A stretch of DNA of 64,000 bases from Cyanobacteria bacterium OH_PDB_230 (GTDB lineage: Bacteria; Cyanobacteriota; Vampirovibrionia; Gastranaerophilales; Gastranaerophilaceae). The first letter of the stretch is position 1, and each line of letters begins with the position of its first letter. Position numbers and translations under genes: made by a program. The DNA lies in contig JAEZSO010000002.1 of assembly GCA_023421795.1 (NCBI GenBank), positions 1,054,001 to 1,118,000 of the forward strand. Direction: 5' to 3'. Below, one piece after another: positions 47,372 to 56,222 of this stretch. Below the pieces are notes generated by a model. It made no database searches. It worked only from the letters and a program-made list of their open reading frames with translations, and was not told the DNA's origin.

Positions 47372-48952
47372 ATGTCTTCAGATGCTTTAATAGAAGAAGA
47401 ATGGAAACCGACACAAAATCCTTGGATAGTCACTTGTGTCGTAATGATAGCCACTTTCATTTTTGTTTTGGATTCTACAATCGCGAACGTTGCATTGCCC
47501 CATATGGCTGGAAGCTTCGGATCCAGTAATGAAGAGGCTATGTGGATATTAACAAGCTACTTGATTGCAAGCGGGATTGTTTTACCTTCTGTTGGATGGT
47601 TCAGTAAAGCTTTTGGTAGAAAAAATTTTTTTATAAACTGTATAATTATTTTTACTTTTGCTTCCGTTCTTTGCGGCTTGGCGCAGTCATTAGGGATGAT
47701 GATCTTGGCAAGGGTTATACAGGGTTTTGGCGGCGGTGCTTTGCTTCCTGTTTCTCAAGCTATTATGTTAGAAAGTTTCCCAAAAGAAAAACGTGGGCTT
47801 GCAATGTCAATCTTTGGGCTTGGCGTTGTTGTTGCTCCTATTATCGGGCCTGTATTGGGCGGATGGATTACAGACAACTATAATTGGTCCTGGGTTTTTT
47901 ATATAAACCTTCCTTGTGGACTTATTGCGGCATTTTTTGCCAAACTTTTTATTGAAGATCCACCATATGCAAGAAAACAAAAGCTCGAAAAGATCGACTA
48001 TACAGGTTTTTTCTTCTTGACTCTTTGGCTTATAACCCTTCAGATATTTTTAGATAAAGGTCAAAATGCAGACTGGTTTAATTCCGACTGGATTTGTTGG
48101 TTAGCAGGGACTTCTGTTGTTGCTATGATAATTTTTGTCGTTTCACAGCTCAAAAATAAAGATTCTATTATAGATTTGTCGGTATTCAAGGACAGGAACT
48201 TTGCTGTTGGAACTATTATTCTAGTTGTTGTTACGACTATTTTGTATGCTTCTATTGCTATTATGCCATTGTTCTTACAGCATTTGCTCGGTTACAGTGC
48301 TTTCCTCAGTGGATATGCTCTTATGCCCAGGGGTCTCGGTAGTATCGTTTCGGTTATACTTTGTGCGGCATTGACCGGTAAAGTAGATGATAGAATGCTT
48401 GTTACTGTTGGACTTATTTTGCTTGGTACTGCTGGTTTAATGTTCGGGCTTTTAAATTTAGATATTTCTATTATGAATATAATTGTTCCTAACTTTATAT
48501 ATGGAATGGGCTTAGGCTTTTGCTTTATCCCTATTACTACTCTTTCAGTTACTACTTTAGAAAATTCAAAGATGACAAATGCGACAGGTATTCAAAACCT
48601 TTTGAAAAACATAGGTGGCGCCGTGGGTATATCTATAGTAACAACATTGCTTTCAAGATCAGCTCAGATGCATCAGTATAGTATGGTTGGTTACTTAAAT
48701 GATTTAAACCCAGTATTCACACAAAAACTGAGTTCGTTGACGATGGCGTTGGCCAAATATATGAATATAACCGTTGCAAGCAGTAAAGCAAATTATTTGT
48801 TGTATGCAGAACTTCTTAAACAATCAAACTTATGGGCATTTATGGATGCATTTAGAATCCTTGGTCTTATGGCGTTTTTTGTAATTCCTATTATATGGAA
48901 AATGAAAAAGCCCGTACATGCCGGCAAATCAGACATGTCAGCCCTTCATTGA
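47372..48952 (+). CDS. MFS multidrug transporter, DHA2 family (EmrB-like, 14 TM)
   Basis: 526 residues with about 14 membrane helices. Signatures: VLDSTIANVALPHMAG (motif D1), WILTSYLIASGIVLPSVGW, GRKNFF (motif A region), RVIQGFGGGALLPVSQA (motif B) and FGLGVVVAPIIGPVLGGWI (motif C). It uses the proton gradient to export drugs or other lipophilic compounds through the EmrA-TolC path. It starts two bases after the EmrA-like stop and closes the operon, with a terminator at 48998. Confidence 0.94.
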   Translation: MSSDALIEEEWKPTQNPWIVTCVVMIATFIFVLDSTIANVALPHMAGSFGSSNEEAMWILTSYLIASGIVLPSVGWFSKAFGRKNFFINCIIIFTFASVLCGLAQSLGMMILARVIQGFGGGALLPVSQAIMLESFPKEKRGLAMSIFGLGVVVAPIIGPVLGGWITDNYNWSWVFYINLPCGLIAAFFAKLFIEDPPYARKQKLEKIDYTGFFFLTLWLITLQIFLDKGQNADWFNSDWICWLAGTSVVAMIIFVVSQLKNKDSIIDLSVFKDRNFAVGTIILVVVTTILYASIAIMPLFLQHLLGYSAFLSGYALMPRGLGSIVSVILCAALTGKVDDRMLVTVGLILLGTAGLMFGLLNLDISIMNIIVPNFIYGMGLGFCFIPITTLSVTTLENSKMTNATGIQNLLKNIGGAVGISIVTTLLSRSAQMHQYSMVGYLNDLNPVFTQKLSSLTMALAKYMNITVASSKANYLLYAELLKQSNLWAFMDAFRILGLMAFFVIPIIWKMKKPVHAGKSDMSALH

Positions 48953-48957
48953 TATAA

Positions 48958-48992
48958 ACTACTAACTACTAACTACTAACTACTAACTACTA
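48958..48992 (+). repeat. Five tandem copies of a 7-bp repeat (ACTACTA)
   Basis: Five perfect head-to-tail copies of ACTACTA directly after the MFS stop codon and six bases before the terminator hairpin. It lies in transcribed 3' untranslated DNA; copy number is likely to vary by slippage. No function is apparent. Confidence 0.95.
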
Positions 48993-48997
48993 ATTCT

Positions 48998-49024
48998 AGG
49001 CGTTTAATCGAACGCCTTTTTTTT
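48998..49024 (+). terminator. Terminator after the efflux operon
   Basis: AGGCGTT (48998-49004) pairs with AACGCCT (49011-49017), followed by a T-run. The ATP-grasp gene converges from the right, 5 bases beyond. Confidence 0.9.
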
Positions 49025-49028
49025 ATTT

Positions 49029-50189
49029 CTATTTTAGAGTGATATATTCAGATAGATTTATAGTGAGCAGTTTCTTAATTTCTTCGTAATCTTTTGTTTT
49101 TCCGAAGAAAATCCCAAATATTGGATTCTTATTAAAATTTATTTTTCTTATTTCAAGGGCATTACTGATATTTTTTAGATAATCTTCGTATTGAAACTCT
49201 TTTATTTCGCTTTTATTTATGTCGGAAGGAATATCGGCTATATTGAAGTAAAAGTATGAGTCATCAACGTTTTTCAATATTGTTTCCCAGTCAGGTTTTT
49301 TATTTTCGAGGAAATATTCATATACATTTATTTTGTAAGCGAAGTATGCTAAATCTGTTGTGCACCATCCTGCAAATCTCATCGGGTTTATTTCTATCGG
49401 AATTATATTGTCTCCTTCAATTCTTACTTCAAGATGCAGCGGGAAGTTTTTAATCTTTACTATATCTCCGATTCTCGACAACAGCTTTTCTATTTGTGGC
49501 AGGTTATCAACGATTATCTTTTTAGAAGTATAGTAAATTCTGTCGCTTACATCCTTGCCGTTTGAAAACGGGTGTTTCAAAATATTCAATACGACCGCTT
49601 TACCGTTTTCATCGTAATAGGCGTCAATTGCGTATTCTTCGCCTTTGATTATTTCTTCAATTATAAATTTAGAAGTATTTACAACTTCTGTTGGGAAGAG
49701 GTTCTTTGCTGACAAAATCTCTTTTTTGATTTCCTCTATGGTCTCTGGCCACTCCTCTTCATTATTGACCGCATGGACTCCGATACTCAAAAAACCGACA
49801 GCCGGTTTAATGATAAACGGGAATTTTAATTCTTTTGCTGTCATGGTTTCCAACTCTTTAAAATCAATTTCTTTGAAGTAAAAGTTTGGATATATAGTTT
49901 TTAACAATGATCTGAATTTTACTTTATCTTTAAAAATATTTATGTTTTCAGGAAGGTCAGTGAAGTTTAAATTATTGTTTATCCAGTTTATAGAATTCTC
50001 AGAATTGCAATATATCCGAGGCAATTTGTTCTGTTTTAGAAGTTCGATGGCAGTTAGTTGCGGAAGGAAATTAATCCTTTTGTCAAAATCCAATTCGTTA
50101 TTGTTTGTATTGTTAATTGCTTCATAGTTATTGGCTATGATTGTTTCTTGCAGCAGGTTTGAGACGTATGGAGTATCTAATATTATCAT
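49029..50189 (-). CDS. ATP-grasp superfamily enzyme
   Basis: 386 residues. The ATP-grasp core is visible: FPFIIKPAVGFLSIGVHAV (nucleotide-binding Lys and Gly loop), FIIEEIIKGEEYAIDAYY, and the metal-binding HLEVRIEGDNIIPIEINPMR (Glu...Glu-x-Asn). An N-terminal pre-ATP-grasp domain spans about 1-110. These enzymes ligate a carboxylate to an amine or thiol through an acyl phosphate. The substrate cannot be read from the sequence. It is a single gene converging on the efflux operon. Confidence 0.82.
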   Translation of the reverse strand: MIILDTPYVSNLLQETIIANNYEAINNTNNNELDFDKRINFLPQLTAIELLKQNKLPRIYCNSENSINWINNNLNFTDLPENINIFKDKVKFRSLLKTIYPNFYFKEIDFKELETMTAKELKFPFIIKPAVGFLSIGVHAVNNEEEWPETIEEIKKEILSAKNLFPTEVVNTSKFIIEEIIKGEEYAIDAYYDENGKAVVLNILKHPFSNGKDVSDRIYYTSKKIIVDNLPQIEKLLSRIGDIVKIKNFPLHLEVRIEGDNIIPIEINPMRFAGWCTTDLAYFAYKINVYEYFLENKKPDWETILKNVDDSYFYFNIADIPSDINKSEIKEFQYEDYLKNISNALEIRKINFNKNPIFGIFFGKTKDYEEIKKLLTINLSEYITLK

Positions 50190-50334
50190 TTAAACAACCT
50201 TTTTCTTTATCGTAATTATAATTTATCAGAAAAATAATGTTGCTTATATATATTTTATAATTTGAATTAATATTAGAATCTCCTAAAATCATACATATTG
50301 TTGAATTTATTTGTGATAAAACCATTGACTTATG

Positions 50335-50343
50335 TGATATAAT
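50335..50343 (+). promoter_or_regulatory. Extended -10 promoter of the first Cache chemoreceptor gene
   Basis: TGATATAAT is a perfect extended -10 (TGn plus TATAAT), 41 bases before the ATG at 50385. There is no good -35 at 17 bp, as is usual for extended -10 promoters. Confidence 0.5.
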
Positions 50344-50384
50344 CCTAAATACAGAAATAGTTATGTCAGATGGAGTTAGTGTTA

Positions 50385-51917
50385 ATGAGTCAAAATAATT
50401 CTGGAATTAGTAAGCAAATTACTGTTTTAATTGTGATTGTAGGTTTTTTAATTTTTACAAGTGCCGTTACATTGGCGGTCTTCACTATTAAAAATGCCTT
50501 AATGAAAGAGGCGGAACAAAAAATATCAAGTATTACAGAATTGGCTGTTAATATTATTCAAGGCTACAAGCAAAAAGCTGACAGCGGGGAGCTTTCTCTT
50601 CAAGAAGCCAAAGCTATGGCAGAATATGACATTAGACATATTAGATATGAAGGAAACAATTACGTCTGGGTAAATGATTACAATTATAGATATTTAATCC
50701 ATCCAACGTTGAAAAGAGGCCTTGATGGCAGTCAAATGAAAGACAAAAAAGGGAACTTTTTCCTTGTAGAGTTGACTGATTCTGCCAAAAACGGCAAATC
50801 AGACTTTGTAAACTATCAGTGGCCTAAACCGGGGGAATCAGAAAATAAATTGTACCCAAAATTGTCAGTTGCAAAAGCCGTCCCTGAATGGGAGTGGGTC
50901 GTCTGTACGGGTATTTATATAGATGATATAAATCAAAAAATATTACAAACCTTTTTAGAAATATTCTTCTTGAATTTGATCGTATTAATTTCAGTAATAG
51001 TAGTGTCTCAATTGACATTTGTTAAAAAGCTTATGAATACTTTTAATGAAATAACAAACGGTTTAGCTTTAGCATCAAATCAGGTTTCAGAAGCTTCATA
51101 TCATTTAGAAAGTGCAAGTCAAAAGTTAGCAGAAGGCACAACTGAACAAGCAGCTTCTATTCAAGAAGTTTCGGCAACTCTTGAAGAAACCTCTTCGATG
51201 GTACATAAAAATAACGAAAATACTGACCAAGCGGCAATACTGGCTAGAAGCGCCAAAGATTCTGCATATAAAAGCTACCAAGAGATGGACAGAATGATGG
51301 ATTCTATGAATGAAATTAAGTCCTCTAGTAGTGAAATCTCTAAAATCATCAAAGTAATTGATGAAATAGCTTTCCAAACAAACATCTTAGCGTTAAATGC
51401 CGCGGTTGAAGCCGCAAGAGCTGGTGAAGCAGGAAAAGGCTTTGCAGTTGTCGCTGAAGAAGTCAGAAACCTTGCCCAAAGAAGCACTCAGTCAGCAAAA
51501 GACACAACAGAACTTATTGAAAAAAACATTCATCTGTCTGAACAAGGAGCTGAACTTGCCCAAGATGTATATGAATCCATATCAGGTATAGATTCACAAG
51601 CAAAAAAAGTAAGTGAATTACTTGACGAAATATCTGTTGCCACAAATGAGCAAGCTTTAGGCGTTGCTCAAATACATAAAGCAATATCTCAGATGGAACA
51701 GGTTATGCAATCTAGTGCGCAAACAGCGGAACAGACTGCATCTGCATCTCAGGAATTGTTCGCTCAAACAGCCTCAATGAATGATATAGTCGATAGGATG
51801 TCTTTGTTAGTGAACGGAAAGACTTTGCAACACGATGGAAGTAATCCTAAATTGACTTCCTCGCATTCAACCCAAAAAGAATTTAGATTATTAGACAATA
51901 ATTTGAGTGATTTTTAA
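50385..51917 (+). CDS. Methyl-accepting chemotaxis protein with single Cache sensor
   Basis: 510 residues from ATG 50385; TGGAG lies nine bases upstream, inside a longer in-frame extension from 50370. TM1 is about 12-32. The periplasmic sCache domain (about 35-185) has NYVWVNDYNYRYLIHPTLKRG and AVPEWEWVVCTGIYIDDI, the pattern of Cache_2 sensors for small organic acids. TM2 is about 189-210. The signalling domain's hairpin tip reads EIAFQTNILALNAAVEAARAG. No clear HAMP is seen. It ends in LLDNNLSDF, with no CheR-tethering pentapeptide. It is the first of two tandem paralogues. Confidence 0.95.
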   Translation: MSQNNSGISKQITVLIVIVGFLIFTSAVTLAVFTIKNALMKEAEQKISSITELAVNIIQGYKQKADSGELSLQEAKAMAEYDIRHIRYEGNNYVWVNDYNYRYLIHPTLKRGLDGSQMKDKKGNFFLVELTDSAKNGKSDFVNYQWPKPGESENKLYPKLSVAKAVPEWEWVVCTGIYIDDINQKILQTFLEIFFLNLIVLISVIVVSQLTFVKKLMNTFNEITNGLALASNQVSEASYHLESASQKLAEGTTEQAASIQEVSATLEETSSMVHKNNENTDQAAILARSAKDSAYKSYQEMDRMMDSMNEIKSSSSEISKIIKVIDEIAFQTNILALNAAVEAARAGEAGKGFAVVAEEVRNLAQRSTQSAKDTTELIEKNIHLSEQGAELAQDVYESISGIDSQAKKVSELLDEISVATNEQALGVAQIHKAISQMEQVMQSSAQTAEQTASASQELFAQTASMNDIVDRMSLLVNGKTLQHDGSNPKLTSSHSTQKEFRLLDNNLSDF

Positions 51918-51974
51918 ATCAGTATATTAATTGAGCCTTAATTTCAACTTAATAAAGTAATAAGGGAGTTTTAC

Positions 51975-53492
51975 ATGAACGAAAAACAGTTAAGCATCGG
52001 AAAACAAATAACCTTGATGGTTATAGGAGTAAGCATAGTAGTATTTTTATGCTCAGTCTCTCTGGCAGCAATACGAATAAAAGATGCTTTAATCACAGCA
52101 TCAAAGTACAAGGTACAAGAAATTATTGAAATTGCTTACAACGTAGTCCATGATTACAAGCTAAGAGCTGATCAAGGCGAACTGACCGAAGAACAAGCTA
52201 AAAATTTAGCTTTGAAAAGTTTAAAAAAGTTTAGATATCAAGGTTATAATTACGTTTGGGTAACAGACTTTAATAACAAGTTTTTAGTGCATCCAGTTCA
52301 GGCAGCAGGATCGGATTCTGCAAAAGTTGCCGATGTCGACGGTAAATATTTCTTCCTTGAACTCAATAATGTTGCTAAAGCAAGTAAGGATGAATTTGTT
52401 TATTACAAATGGACAAAACCGGGTAAGGATCAAAGCAAACACTTCCCAAAAGTTTCTACTTCAAAAGCTTTTCCTGAGTGGAAATGGATTCTTTCAACAG
52501 GCGTTTATATAGATGAGATTGACGCTTTAGTATGGAAAAGTATACTTCAAATCTTTTTATGGAATCTTCTTGCATTAGTAATTATTATCGCGGTTGTGCA
52601 AACTGGTTTTGTAAGAAAACTCACTTCTACAATGAATCAAATCACCAGAGGGCTTACCGCCAGCTCTGAACAAATAAATGAAGCTTCACAGCATCTTGAG
52701 GCGGCAAGTCACAGGTTAGCAGAAGGTGCAAGTGAACAAGCATCATCTATTCAAGAGATTGCATCTACTGTAGAAGAATCTTCATCCATGGTTCAAAAAA
52801 ATAATGAAAATACTGCTCAGGCGGCAATTTTGGCGAAAAACGCTAAAGATAACGCATATAAGAGTTATCAGGAAATGGATAGAATGATGAATTCTATGAA
52901 TGAAATCAAGAGTTCAAGCAATGAAATTTCTAAAATAATAAAAGTTATTGATGAGATAGCCTTCCAAACCAATCTTTTAGCTCTAAATGCAGCTGTAGAA
53001 GCAGCAAGGGCTGGAGATGCCGGAAAAGGCTTTGCGGTAGTCGCAGAAGAAGTTCGTAATCTAGCTCAAAGAAGTACACAATCGGCTAAAGATACTACAG
53101 AGCTTATTGAAAAGAATATAGGTTTATCTGAGCAAGGTGTTGTAATAGCGAAAGATGTATATGAATCAATTTCGGAAATAGATCAACAAGCAAAAAATGT
53201 AAGCGAGCTATTAGACGAGATTTCGGCAGCTACTAACGAACAATCGATTGGTATCTCTCAAATTCACAAAGGTATTTCTCAAATGGAGCAGACAATGCTT
53301 TCAAGCGCACGTACTGCGGAAGAAACGGCTTCGGCTTCTCAAGAGCTTTATTCACAAACCTCTTCGATGAATGATATAGTCGATAAGCTTACATCTATAG
53401 TAAATGGAGATACAGGCAATACATATTCATCAGATAAGTATTTTCTTGATTCATCAAATAAAGATACAAAATTATTAAAAGATAATCTGTAA
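51975..53492 (+). CDS. Methyl-accepting chemotaxis protein, tandem paralogue
   Basis: 505 residues with the same layout as the preceding receptor: TM1, sCache sensor (NYVWVTDFNNKFLVHPVQAAG, AFPEWKWILSTGVYIDEI), TM2, and a nearly identical signalling domain (EIAFQTNLLALNAAVEAARAG). The sensor halves differ much more than the signalling halves, as expected after duplication with ligand divergence. AAGGGAG precedes the ATG. The 57-base gap from the first receptor lacks a terminator, so they are probably co-transcribed. Confidence 0.95.
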   Translation: MNEKQLSIGKQITLMVIGVSIVVFLCSVSLAAIRIKDALITASKYKVQEIIEIAYNVVHDYKLRADQGELTEEQAKNLALKSLKKFRYQGYNYVWVTDFNNKFLVHPVQAAGSDSAKVADVDGKYFFLELNNVAKASKDEFVYYKWTKPGKDQSKHFPKVSTSKAFPEWKWILSTGVYIDEIDALVWKSILQIFLWNLLALVIIIAVVQTGFVRKLTSTMNQITRGLTASSEQINEASQHLEAASHRLAEGASEQASSIQEIASTVEESSSMVQKNNENTAQAAILAKNAKDNAYKSYQEMDRMMNSMNEIKSSSNEISKIIKVIDEIAFQTNLLALNAAVEAARAGDAGKGFAVVAEEVRNLAQRSTQSAKDTTELIEKNIGLSEQGVVIAKDVYESISEIDQQAKNVSELLDEISAATNEQSIGISQIHKGISQMEQTMLSSARTAEETASASQELYSQTSSMNDIVDKLTSIVNGDTGNTYSSDKYFLDSSNKDTKLLKDNL

Positions 53493-53505
53493 TCAAATAC
53501 TAAAT

Positions 53506-53538
53506 AGAAAAAGCGGTTAATTTAACCGCTTTTTTTTA
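53506..53538 (+). terminator. Bidirectional terminator after the tandem receptors
   Basis: AAGCGGTT / AACCGCTT hairpin (core 53511-53518 with 53524-53531) with A's before and T's after. It separates the receptor genes from the converging hydrogenase-receptor gene. Confidence 0.88.
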
Positions 53539-53561
53539 TGTGTTTAAAATGAATCTGTAAT

Positions 53562-55298
53562 TTAAAAATCCATCGAGATTACATCATTTTGTTTTTGAGT
53601 TTCCTGCATGTTTTTTGTTTCTTCTGCCAAGAAAGTTTCCAGCTGTTTTTCAAACTCTCCAACGGCCTTATCCATTGCTAGTTGCATATCATCAAGAGAT
53701 TTATATATTTTTGCTGCTTCTTCATTGGATTTGCCTGCTAATTCTCTTACTTTTTTTGCAACAACATCAAACCCTGTTCCGGCATCTCCTGCGTGAACTG
53801 CTTCAATTGATGCATTAATCGAAAGAAGCGACGTTTGGAAAGAGATATCTTCTATCGCTTTTATTATAGGGTCGAATCTTGAAAGAAGATTTTTTGCGTT
53901 GAATTCATTCGTAATTAGTTCTTGGAATTTTTCCACTGCTTCTTTTCTTGCTTCTAAGTTAATCTTGAGCAGTTTTGACTGATAATAGTGGCAGTTTTGA
54001 GGCTTGTTTAATCCGTTATAAATGGCGATTGCCATATCTTTACAGTTGCCATAGCCGCAGGATGAACAGTTTTTGTGGTCGTCCTCTGTTTCTTTGAGCA
54101 TTTTTGCGTATATCTCATCAAAACTTCTTTTTGGTACGTTTGTTACAAGATTATGATTGGACCTGTTGTTGTAGGTTCTTGTGTATAAACCCGGTCTCCA
54201 ATATTTTTCTATAACTTGGTTAATCTTTTCTTGGATTATTTCATCTTTATAGGTTTCGTCAATTTCGTTGTTTGCAATCATATTGGATTCAACAGGAGTT
54301 AAATACCTTTTTTGCATAAGGTTTTTTCTGCGTTCTATGTAAGCTTCTAAATTGTCTATAGATAGCTCTTTACTGTCTGTCCCGGTTCCTCCGTTACAAC
54401 CTTTTTCGCAGTTAAGGCAGTCGACAATAAGAGGGGCTTTTTCTCTTATAATATCCTTTTCTAAATGATCCAGATAAGGATAGATTGAGTGAGGGCCTTC
54501 GATTTTTCTGATTTTTGGCCTAACTTCTGAGCTCCATCTTGCTGCGGTTTCTAACAATCCGCCCGGCGTAGAAAATAAAACGGCTCTTTCTGCTGGAGGG
54601 TTGTCATAGTCTGTTCTTGGATATTTTTCTATATGGATATTGTTGGATTTAAAATATTCTTTTAATTTGCTCATAGTGACGTTATAGTCACCGTAACCAG
54701 TAGCTTCAAACTCCCTTTTCTTTGCTATACAAGGGGAAAGAACAACTACTTTGTGCTCGCTGTACTGTGGATAAAATTCTTTTATCATTTTTATGGTATG
54801 AAGCATCGGACTGTCTGCTGGAGCCAGGTATTCTAATAGTTCAGGCCTATATAATTCTATATAGTTAACAATAACCGGGCAAGGTTGGGCTATAACCGTT
54901 TTTGCGTTGTTTTTTTGAATGTGATCTAAATAGCTTTTTACGGTTAACTCTGCCCCAAAGCTGACGTCAAAGTTAGCACTAACTCCTTGTTGCTTTAACC
55001 ATCCGTTTAGGTTGAGATAAGTCTCAGGAAAATTGGCGGCGATTGCAGGTGCTACTATGGTTATCATTTTAACACCCTGATGTAAATCGCGAATAAAATC
55101 TTCTGTATCATCTACCGATACACGAGCTCCCCAGGTGCAAGCTTTAATACATTGTCCACACCCGATGCAAAGATCGTGATTGATTTTTATGTGATCACCG
55201 CTCCCGTCATTGCAAAACTTGGAAGGGCAAGCTGTAATGCACGCATGACAATTCTGACATTTCTCTTGGATTACATCAACTACTTTTGATAACGACAT
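53562..55298 (-). CDS. Sensory [FeFe]-hydrogenase fused to a chemoreceptor-like signalling hairpin
   Basis: 578 residues, cytoplasmic. Two [4Fe-4S] clusters: Cys14/17/20/24 and Cys44/47/50/54. The H-cluster domain has AQPCPVIV (Cys140), LSPCIAKKREFE (Cys190) and NCEKGCNGGTG (Cys297/301). All four cluster ligands are kept, but the proton-relay Cys of catalytic enzymes (first C of TSCCP) is replaced by Pro-flanked sequence, as in sensory group hydrogenases. Another Fe-S module follows, CSSCGYGNC plus Cys436 (about 411-436). The end is an MCP-like helix hairpin: EDISFQTSLLSINASIEAVHAG...GFDVVAKKVREL (about 482-525). The tip differs from the canonical NAAVEAARAGE...GFAVVAEEVR. Probable role: H2 or redox sensing passed to CheA or another partner. 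Confidence 0.88.
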   Translation of the reverse strand: MSLSKVVDVIQEKCQNCHACITACPSKFCNDGSGDHIKINHDLCIGCGQCIKACTWGARVSVDDTEDFIRDLHQGVKMITIVAPAIAANFPETYLNLNGWLKQQGVSANFDVSFGAELTVKSYLDHIQKNNAKTVIAQPCPVIVNYIELYRPELLEYLAPADSPMLHTIKMIKEFYPQYSEHKVVVLSPCIAKKREFEATGYGDYNVTMSKLKEYFKSNNIHIEKYPRTDYDNPPAERAVLFSTPGGLLETAARWSSEVRPKIRKIEGPHSIYPYLDHLEKDIIREKAPLIVDCLNCEKGCNGGTGTDSKELSIDNLEAYIERRKNLMQKRYLTPVESNMIANNEIDETYKDEIIQEKINQVIEKYWRPGLYTRTYNNRSNHNLVTNVPKRSFDEIYAKMLKETEDDHKNCSSCGYGNCKDMAIAIYNGLNKPQNCHYYQSKLLKINLEARKEAVEKFQELITNEFNAKNLLSRFDPIIKAIEDISFQTSLLSINASIEAVHAGDAGTGFDVVAKKVRELAGKSNEEAAKIYKSLDDMQLAMDKAVGEFEKQLETFLAEETKNMQETQKQNDVISMDF

Positions 55299-55421
55299 AT
55301 AACACTCTCCATGAAACTAAAATCTATTTTATTGAATTTTTCACTTTAATATAATTATATTCCTTTTTTTTTAAATCGCATACATTTAAAAAATGATTTC
55401 CTTCTTTAAAGTGTAAATCAC

Positions 55422-55450
55422 TTGACAGCCTTGCTGAGAAATGACAAAAT
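55422..55450 (+). promoter_or_regulatory. Candidate promoter of the HD-GYP-like/FliY-like operon
   Basis: A consensus -35 TTGACA (55422-55427) with a 17-bp spacer to CAAAAT (55445-55450). A perfect TATAAT also lies at 55463-55468 but has no matching -35. Either would give a short leader before the ATG at 55488. Confidence 0.45.
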
Positions 55451-55487
55451 AAAAATGATTCCTATAATTTGTTGTATTTAAAATTAG

Positions 55488-56222
55488 ATGATAAAAATTA
55501 ATGCATTAGATTTTTTAAATAATGATAAATTTGGAGTGGATCTTTATGCAGAATCAGGTGAGTTGATATGTGATTCTGAAGTGGATGTTACTCCCGAACT
55601 TCTTCTGATGCTTTATTTTAAAAAAATATTTGTAAAGGAACCAATTACCCCTAGCGCATCTGAAGCTTCTTCTGAAGGAAATGAAAGCCAGCAACAGGCA
55701 GAAGATGCGTTAATAGCTGCTTCCAAGAATGTAAAAATAGAAAAAATAGGATTTGATGAAGCCACTGCCAATAAAGTAGTAGAGCATTGCATGGTAATGG
55801 CGACGATGTTGGGATTAGACTCTGACGCTATAAATACGCTTCAAAAAGCGGCGTACTATCACAATATAGGCAGTATCGATATGCTTACAGACGAAATTGA
55901 TGATCCAAATTTCAAGAAAAAACGTGCTCAGCTCGGTTATAAGTACATTCTGGAAAAGCTTGAACTGCCCGAAAAGGTTGCAAAAGTGGCAAAGTTATAT
56001 TTGTCGAGTTATGATTCTAATAGATATGAACTGGATAAAAAAAATAGGGCCAATATCCCCTTGCATCAGATTGTTGCAATCGCTAGCTATTATGAAGAAT
56101 TTTTAGCTCAATCTTCTTCAAAAGAAGAAGCTTTGGTTAAATTGTTGCGTTTAGGCGGAAATAAATTTAATATTTACTTATTACATAAATTTGTGTATAG
56201 GATGAGAAAAACAAATGCTTGA
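55488..56222 (+). CDS. Degenerate HD-GYP/HDOD-like protein
   Basis: 244 residues. After a 70-residue N-terminal part (LDFLNNDKFGVDLYAESGELI), an HD-type helical domain spans about 95-240. ATANKVVEHCMVMATMLGLD and AAYYHNIGSID correspond to the metal-binding part of HD-GYP phosphodiesterases, but the HD pair is HN and no GYP is present. IPLHQIVAIASYYEEF matches the last helix (A.I..VADVYDA in the family). It is therefore probably inactive on cyclic di-GMP and may act as a binding or scaffold protein. Its stop overlaps the next start, so it is coupled to the FliY-like gene. Confidence 0.65.
   Translation: MIKINALDFLNNDKFGVDLYAESGELICDSEVDVTPELLLMLYFKKIFVKEPITPSASEASSEGNESQQQAEDALIAASKNVKIEKIGFDEATANKVVEHCMVMATMLGLDSDAINTLQKAAYYHNIGSIDMLTDEIDDPNFKKKRAQLGYKYILEKLELPEKVAKVAKLYLSSYDSNRYELDKKNRANIPLHQIVAIASYYEEFLAQSSSKEEALVKLLRLGGNKFNIYLLHKFVYRMRKTNA

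Noticed and set aside
53608..53818. Small plus-strand frames over the hydrogenase-receptor gene
   Set aside because: Shadows of the conserved signalling hairpin on the opposite strand.
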